Of a DNA stretch of 10,119 nt, positions 6,133 through 10,119 are shown one piece after another (position 1 is the stretch's first letter; every line of letters starts with the position of its first letter). The position numbers and the translations under genes are program-made. Location of the stretch: positions 1 to 10,119 of the forward strand of contig CAMCZJ010000113.1 of the NCBI GenBank assembly GCA_945886995.1, given 5' to 3'. The stretch is from Asaia bogorensis (GTDB taxonomy: Bacteria > Pseudomonadota > Alphaproteobacteria > Acetobacterales > Acetobacteraceae). The notes below the pieces were generated by a model. It saw nothing but the letters and a program-made list of their open reading frames with translations, did no database searches and was not told the origin of the DNA.

Positions 6133-7758
6133 ATGACCCGCAGCCTAAGCCTTGCCTTTTCGCCTCGTTTCATCTGCCTGACCCTGGCCTTGCTGGCAGT
6201 ACTCGGCTTCGGCTTCGCGCTATTGATGGCACCCGGTTTCTGGACAGGCTTGGGCTTTGTGCTCGCTGCCGCACTCAGCGCGCTTGGCCTGCGTGATCTA
6301 TTCCACCCAACCCACGCCATCCTGCGCAATTACCCCATCGCGGCGCATTTGCGCTTCATCATGGAAGAAATCCGTCCCGAAATGCGGCAGTATTTCTTTG
6401 AGGATGAAAAGCACGGCACGCCCTTCAGCCGCGACAAACGCGCCATTGTCTATCAGCGCGCCAAGAAGCAATTGGATAAACGGCCCTTCGGCACACAATA
6501 TGATGTCTATGAAACCGGCTTTGAATGGTTGCAGCATTCGCTTGCCGCCCGCGCGCCCGCCCAGGATCTTCCGCGCATCCTGATCGGCGGGGCAGATTGC
6601 ACGCGGCCTTATTCGGCATCGCTTTTGAACATTTCCGCCATGAGTTTCGGATCATTATCCGCCAATGCCATTCGTGCCCTGAACCAAGGGGCGAAGCGCG
6701 GTAGCTTTGCGCATGATACGGGCGAAGGCGGGCTCAGCCCTTATCACCGCGAAGCCGGTGGCGATCTGATTTGGGAAATCGGTTCCGGCTATTTCAGCGC
6801 GCGCAATCCGGATGGCAGTTTTTCGCCGGAACGCTTCGCGGAAGTGGCGGCTCTCGATCAGGTGAAAATGGTGGAGCTGAAACTCAGCCAAGGTGCAAAA
6901 CCGGGCCATGGCGGCGTGCTGCCTTCTGCCAAGGTGAGTGCGGAAATCGCCGCCACGCGCGGTGTGCCGATGGGGCAGGATTGCATTTCCCCGCCCGCAC
7001 ATAAGGCGTTTTCCACGCCGGTTGAGATGATGCGCTTCATCGCCGACATGCGAAGGCTATCGGGCGGCAAGCCCGCCGGCTTCAAGCTTTGTATCGGCCA
7101 TCCGTGGGAATTCCTCGCCATCTGCAAGGCCATGATCGAAACGGGGATTACGCCTGATTTCATTGTGATTGATGGCGCCGAAGGCGGCACCGGTGCGGCA
7201 CCCCTGGAATTCATGGATCATGTCGGCATGCCGCTGCGCGAGGGTCTGAGCTTCGCCCATAATGCGTTGATCGGCATTGGGTTGCGTGACCAGATCAAGC
7301 TTGGCGCCAGCGGCAAGATCGCGTCTGCCTTTGATGTTGCTCGTGCGCTGGCACTTGGCGCGGATTGGTGCAATGCCGCGCGTGGCTTCATGTTTGCCAT
7401 TGGCTGCATCCAGTCGCTTTCCTGCCATACGGATCACTGTCCGACCGGCGTTGCCACGCAAGACCCAACCCGCCAACGCGCGTTACGCGTGCCAGACAAG
7501 GCGCCGCGCGTGCATCAATTCCACGCTGCTACGCTGGAAGCACTGAATGAATTGGTCGCCGCCGCCGGGCTTTCGCACCCGTCTGAATTGCGCGCGGAAC
7601 ATTTCAGCCGGCGCATTTCGCCAAGTGTCGTAAAAAACTTTGCCGAGCTTTACCCGCCCCTGACAACTGGCGCGCTACTGACCGGCACGGATGATCCGCG
7701 CTTTGCCGAGGCATGGGCCATGGCGGATGCGCATAGCTTTGCCCCGCGCCACGCGTGA
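6133..7758 (+). CDS. Membrane-anchored FMN-binding glutamate synthase-domain protein
   Basis: This 541-residue protein carries the FMN and 3Fe-4S half of the glutamate synthase large subunit without the N-terminal glutaminase domain. Residues 13-33 and 36-53 are two hydrophobic segments, a probable hairpin membrane anchor with the catalytic domain in the cytoplasm. The synthase domain shows NISAMSFGSLSANAI (166-180), HDTGEGGLSPYH (194-205), KPGHGGVLPSAKVS (256-269), FIVIDGAEGGTGAAP (343-357) and the cluster motif Cys425-x5-Cys431-x4-Cys436. GOGAT uses such a domain to combine 2-oxoglutarate and ammonia; the electron donor and true substrate of this stand-alone form are not settled. AAGGTG (6122-6127) lies five bases before the ATG and supports this start. 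A small GltD-like reductase is not encoded nearby, so full glutamate synthase activity should not be assumed. Confidence 0.9.
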   Translation: MTRSLSLAFSPRFICLTLALLAVLGFGFALLMAPGFWTGLGFVLAAALSALGLRDLFHPTHAILRNYPIAAHLRFIMEEIRPEMRQYFFEDEKHGTPFSRDKRAIVYQRAKKQLDKRPFGTQYDVYETGFEWLQHSLAARAPAQDLPRILIGGADCTRPYSASLLNISAMSFGSLSANAIRALNQGAKRGSFAHDTGEGGLSPYHREAGGDLIWEIGSGYFSARNPDGSFSPERFAEVAALDQVKMVELKLSQGAKPGHGGVLPSAKVSAEIAATRGVPMGQDCISPPAHKAFSTPVEMMRFIADMRRLSGGKPAGFKLCIGHPWEFLAICKAMIETGITPDFIVIDGAEGGTGAAPLEFMDHVGMPLREGLSFAHNALIGIGLRDQIKLGASGKIASAFDVARALALGADWCNAARGFMFAIGCIQSLSCHTDHCPTGVATQDPTRQRALRVPDKAPRVHQFHAATLEALNELVAAAGLSHPSELRAEHFSRRISPSVVKNFAELYPPLTTGALLTGTDDPRFAEAWAMADAHSFAPRHA

Positions 7759-7879
7759 TGCGCTAATGCATCTTTGCGGCTATATTGGCCTGCCTGCGGT
7801 GCGGGAAGCGATGATCGTGGCCAAGGGCGTCTTTGCCGAAATGCGTGCCGAACCGGAAGGCGGGCTGGCCGGGGCCTGA
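7751..7879 (+). pseudogene. Remnant of a carboxymuconolactone decarboxylase-family gene (C-terminal piece)
   Basis: The frame through 7751-7879 encodes TRDALMHLCGYIGLPAV followed by REAMIVAKGVFAEMR and a short tail ending in TGA. This matches the pattern of the last two helices of CMD/AhpD-like proteins (roughly LLHxAxYxGxPxAxxAxxVAKEVFAE). The catalytic Cys-x-x-Cys/His part is missing: in this frame a stop at 7679-7681 blocks extension upstream, and the start of the piece overlaps the end of the glutamate synthase-domain gene. An ATG at 7766 could begin a 37-residue product, but no Shine-Dalgarno precedes it. I read it as the decayed end of a lost gene. A real short gene is the alternative. 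The family call rests on a short match recalled from memory. Confidence 0.45.
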
Positions 7880-7913
7880 GCTTTGTCTTTACGGCCATTT
7901 CGCCTAGAAACAA

Positions 7914-7941
7914 ATCGGGCTGGCGTGTTATCCTGCCCGAT
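7914..7941. promoter_or_regulatory. 7-bp inverted repeat upstream of the GGT-like gene
   Basis: ATCGGGC (7914-7920) and its exact complement GCCCGAT (7935-7941) flank 14 bases, 23 bases upstream of the ATG at 7965. The spacing places the two half-sites about two helical turns apart (21 bases centre to centre), as for a dimeric regulator. The spacer contains TATCCT, a weak -10 match, with no good -35 upstream. Function is inferred. Confidence 0.35.
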
Positions 7942-7964
7942 AGATTGACGGAACAAAAGCGCCC

Positions 7965-9803
7965 ATGTCCCACACGAACCTTGCCTCCATCGGCTTTCCG
8001 GCAAAGGAAGGGGCGCGTGGCTTCACGACCCGCCCCGAAATCAGCGGAACCTTTGGCGCGGTAGCGTCCACGCATTGGATCGCTTCCCAGGTTGGCATGG
8101 CGGTGCTGGAACGGGGCGGCAATGCTTTTGATGCCGCCGCCGCCGCTGGCTTCACGCTGCAAATCGTGGAACCACATCTCAACGGCCCGGGCGGCGATTG
8201 CCCCATTCTTCTGCATAGCGCCCGCACCGGCCAGCAACAGGCCATTTGCGGCCAAGGCCCCGCCCCTGCCGGCTTGAATGTCGCGCTCATGAAAAGCCTG
8301 GGCCATGAGATCATGCCCGGCACCGGCATGCTGGCCGCGCCCATCCCTGGCGCCTTTGACGCCTGGATGCTGATGCTGCGGGACCACGGCACCTGGAAGC
8401 CGCGCGATGTCCTTGCCTATGCTATCGGCTATGCTCGGCATGGCGCGCCCATGGTGCCGCGCGTACGCGCCACGATTGATTCCGTGCGTCCCTTGTTTGA
8501 GGCTGAATGGAAAACCTCAGCCGCACTGTGGCTGCGCAATGGCGGGCCGGCACCTGGCGGGCTTTATGCGAACCCGACATTGGCCGATACCTATGAACGC
8601 GTGGTGCGCGAAGCCGAAGCTGCCGGCGGTGATCGTGTCGCGCAAATTGAAGCCGCACGCAGCACTTGGTATCGCGGTTTTGTCGCGGACGCCATTGATC
8701 GTTTCTGCCGCGCGACGGAAGCCATGGATACTTCAGGGCGCCGCCATCGCGCCGTACTGAATGGTCAGGATTTGGCGCATTGGTCCGCCACCATCGAAGC
8801 ACCGCTCGGCTTGGATTACCACGGCCATCGCGTGCTGAAATGCGGCCCCTGGAGCCAAGGGCCGGCCATGCTGCAAACCCTTGCCCTGATTGCGGGCGAT
8901 GACATTGCGGCGATGGACCCGATGGGTCCTGACTTCATCCATCTGGTGGCGGAAGCGATGAAGTTGGCCTTCGCTGATCGCGAAGCCTTTTACGGCGACC
9001 CCGATTTCGTTGATGTACCCATGGCGACTTTGCTTTCGCCCGCCTACAACGCCGCGCGCCGCGCGCTGATTGGCGATAACTCCAGCATGGAATTCCGCCC
9101 CGGTTCGCCCGATGGCCGCGCCCCGCGCACCGATTACGCCGCCGCCATCCGCCGCGCACAGGAAATGGCCGCCGCTGCCGGCAGTGGCGAGCCCACAGTC
9201 TCCCGCCTTGGTGCCGCGGGTGGCGATACCTGCCATGTGGATGTGATTGACGCTGCCGGGAATATGGTGAGTGCGACACCTTCCGCCGGCTGGCTGCAAT
9301 CCTCCCCCGCCATTCCTGAACTTGGCTTCTGCCTTGGCACGCGTTGCCAGATGTTCTGGCTGGATGAAACCCTGCCCAATGGCTTGCAGCCAGGCAAACG
9401 GCCGCGCACCACGCTTTCCCCCGCGCTGGTGCTGCGCGATGGCAAGGCCTGGATGAGCTTCGGCACACCGGGAGGTGAGCAGCAGGATCAATGGCAGTCC
9501 ATCATGCTGCTGCGGATGCTGCATCACGGCATGAATATCCAGGAAGCGATTGATGCGCCTTCCTTCCATTCAGAACATTGGATCAGCAGTTTCTGGCCGC
9601 GTGGTGCCAAGCCCGGCAAGCTGGTGATTGAAGGGCGCTATGCACCGGAAGTGCTGGCAGCGCTGAAAGCGCGCGGCCATCAGGCGGAAGCGGGTGGCGA
9701 TTGGTCCGAAGGGCGGTTGACCGGGGCGCGGCTTGAAGCCGATGGCACCATCCGCGCCGGCGCCAATCCGCGCGGCATGCAAGGTTACGCAGTGGGGCGA
9801 TAA
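7965..9803 (+). CDS. Gamma-glutamyltransferase-superfamily Ntn hydrolase (non-classical)
   Basis: A 612-residue member of the GGT superfamily, enzymes made as one chain that cut themselves before a threonine which then acts as nucleophile. The expected threonine is Thr422 in GGDTCHVDVID (419-429), giving a large part of about 421 residues and a small part of about 191. Other conserved blocks are MAVLERGGNAFDAAAAAGF (45-63), NGPGGD (73-78), AEAMKLAFADREAFYGDP (329-346), PGKRPRTTLSP (476-486) and GTPGGEQQDQW (500-510). There is no signal peptide, so it is probably cytoplasmic, unlike periplasmic Escherichia coli GGT. The classical Arg-Glu-x-Ala-Pro glutamate-binding motif is replaced by GQGPAPAG (96-103), and the Ser-Ser pair by Thr-Thr (482-483). 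It therefore looks closer to YwrD or HpxW (oxamate amidohydrolase) types; the substrate is unknown. The ribosome site is weak. The stop overlaps the next start. Confidence 0.87.
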   Translation: MSHTNLASIGFPAKEGARGFTTRPEISGTFGAVASTHWIASQVGMAVLERGGNAFDAAAAAGFTLQIVEPHLNGPGGDCPILLHSARTGQQQAICGQGPAPAGLNVALMKSLGHEIMPGTGMLAAPIPGAFDAWMLMLRDHGTWKPRDVLAYAIGYARHGAPMVPRVRATIDSVRPLFEAEWKTSAALWLRNGGPAPGGLYANPTLADTYERVVREAEAAGGDRVAQIEAARSTWYRGFVADAIDRFCRATEAMDTSGRRHRAVLNGQDLAHWSATIEAPLGLDYHGHRVLKCGPWSQGPAMLQTLALIAGDDIAAMDPMGPDFIHLVAEAMKLAFADREAFYGDPDFVDVPMATLLSPAYNAARRALIGDNSSMEFRPGSPDGRAPRTDYAAAIRRAQEMAAAAGSGEPTVSRLGAAGGDTCHVDVIDAAGNMVSATPSAGWLQSSPAIPELGFCLGTRCQMFWLDETLPNGLQPGKRPRTTLSPALVLRDGKAWMSFGTPGGEQQDQWQSIMLLRMLHHGMNIQEAIDAPSFHSEHWISSFWPRGAKPGKLVIEGRYAPEVLAALKARGHQAEAGGDWSEGRLTGARLEADGTIRAGANPRGMQGYAVGR

Positions 9804-10119
9804 TGGACAACAAGAACGATACCAAGCGGGAATATCATGCGCGCAAGCGCATCCTGGTCACGGGGGGCGCCGGCTTTGTCGGCAGCCATTTATGCGATGC
9901 GCTATTGGCCGCAGGGCATGAGGTTTTATGCGCCGATAACTTCTTCACCGGCAATAAGGCGAATATCGAAAACCTTCTGGATCACCCCTATTTCGAATTG
10001 ATCCGCCATGACGTGACCTTCCCGCTTTATGTGGAAGTAGATGAGATCTACAACCTCGCCTGCCCCGCATCACCCATCCATTACCAGCATGACCCGGTGC
10101 AGACGCTGAAGACCAGCGT
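9803..10119 (+). CDS. UDP-glucuronate decarboxylase, N-terminal part (partial)
   Basis: The first 105 codons of a short-chain dehydrogenase-type nucleotide-sugar enzyme; the frame stays open to the window edge. The NAD-binding motif GGAGFVGSH (21-29) and the acidic residue ending the second strand (Asp45) are present. DNFFTGNKANIENLL (45-59), FELIRHDVTFPLYVEVDEIY (64-83) and NLACPASPIHYQHDP (84-98) closely fit UDP-xylose synthases (UXS), which oxidise and decarboxylate UDP-glucuronate to UDP-xylose for polysaccharide or glycan synthesis in the cytoplasm. The catalytic Tyr-x-x-x-Lys lies beyond the window. The ATG overlaps the GGT-like stop by one base (TAATG), so the two are probably cotranscribed. 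No other in-frame ATG precedes the Rossmann motif. Confidence 0.9.
   Translation, partial: MDNKNDTKREYHARKRILVTGGAGFVGSHLCDALLAAGHEVLCADNFFTGNKANIENLLDHPYFELIRHDVTFPLYVEVDEIYNLACPASPIHYQHDPVQTLKTS

Noticed and set aside
8733..9569. 278-codon - strand frame opposite the GGT-like gene
   Set aside because: It is a shadow of the coding strand with biased composition and no motif; GGT-family motifs run through the + strand frame over the same bases.
1..10119. Mobile elements, CRISPR arrays, toxin-antitoxin or defence genes
   Set aside because: No transposase, integrase, terminal repeats, regularly spaced repeats or defence-type domains are seen on either strand; the window is mainly core metabolism.

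Overview
The window looks like a GC-rich alphaproteobacterial chromosome, most likely Rhodospirillales/Acetobacteraceae (a Roseomonas-like organism). This rests on the purL-bolA-grxD gene order, an ELM1-family protein, an HPF-like protein fused to a cold-shock-like domain, and strong GC bias at third codon positions. The family-level assignment is inference from general resemblance; no rRNA or other phylogenetic marker is present. The content is mostly housekeeping and core metabolism. I see no phage, insertion sequence, CRISPR array, tRNA or rRNA.

Left block, + strand (1-3914): the last 23 codons of an unidentified gene and a hairpin; an HPF/RaiA-like protein with a C-terminal cold-shock-like domain; a 73-residue hypothetical protein; a gap with two tight inverted repeats; then purL, bolA and grxD in close succession. 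PurL makes FGAM in purine synthesis. BolA and the CGFS monothiol glutaredoxin form the usual Fe-S/iron-handling pair. A strong hairpin with A- and T-runs on its two sides closes the block and can serve both strands.

Middle block, - strand (3922-5035): pyrE (orotate phosphoribosyltransferase), then a small secreted, basic, low-complexity protein. The gap between them holds a 14-bp palindrome containing two GANTC sites.

Right block, + strand (5090-10119): an ELM1-family protein divergent from pyrE; a membrane-anchored FMN/3Fe-4S glutamate-synthase-domain protein; a probable remnant of a carboxymuconolactone-decarboxylase-type gene; a gamma-glutamyltransferase-superfamily protein lacking several classical glutamate-binding residues; and, overlapping its stop codon, the first 105 codons of a UDP-glucuronate decarboxylase that runs off the window.

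No clearly new multi-gene system is visible. The items most worth a second look are the GGT-like protein with divergent substrate-pocket motifs, the CMD-like gene remnant, the paired inverted repeats before purL, the GANTC palindrome, and the HPF-cold-shock fusion.
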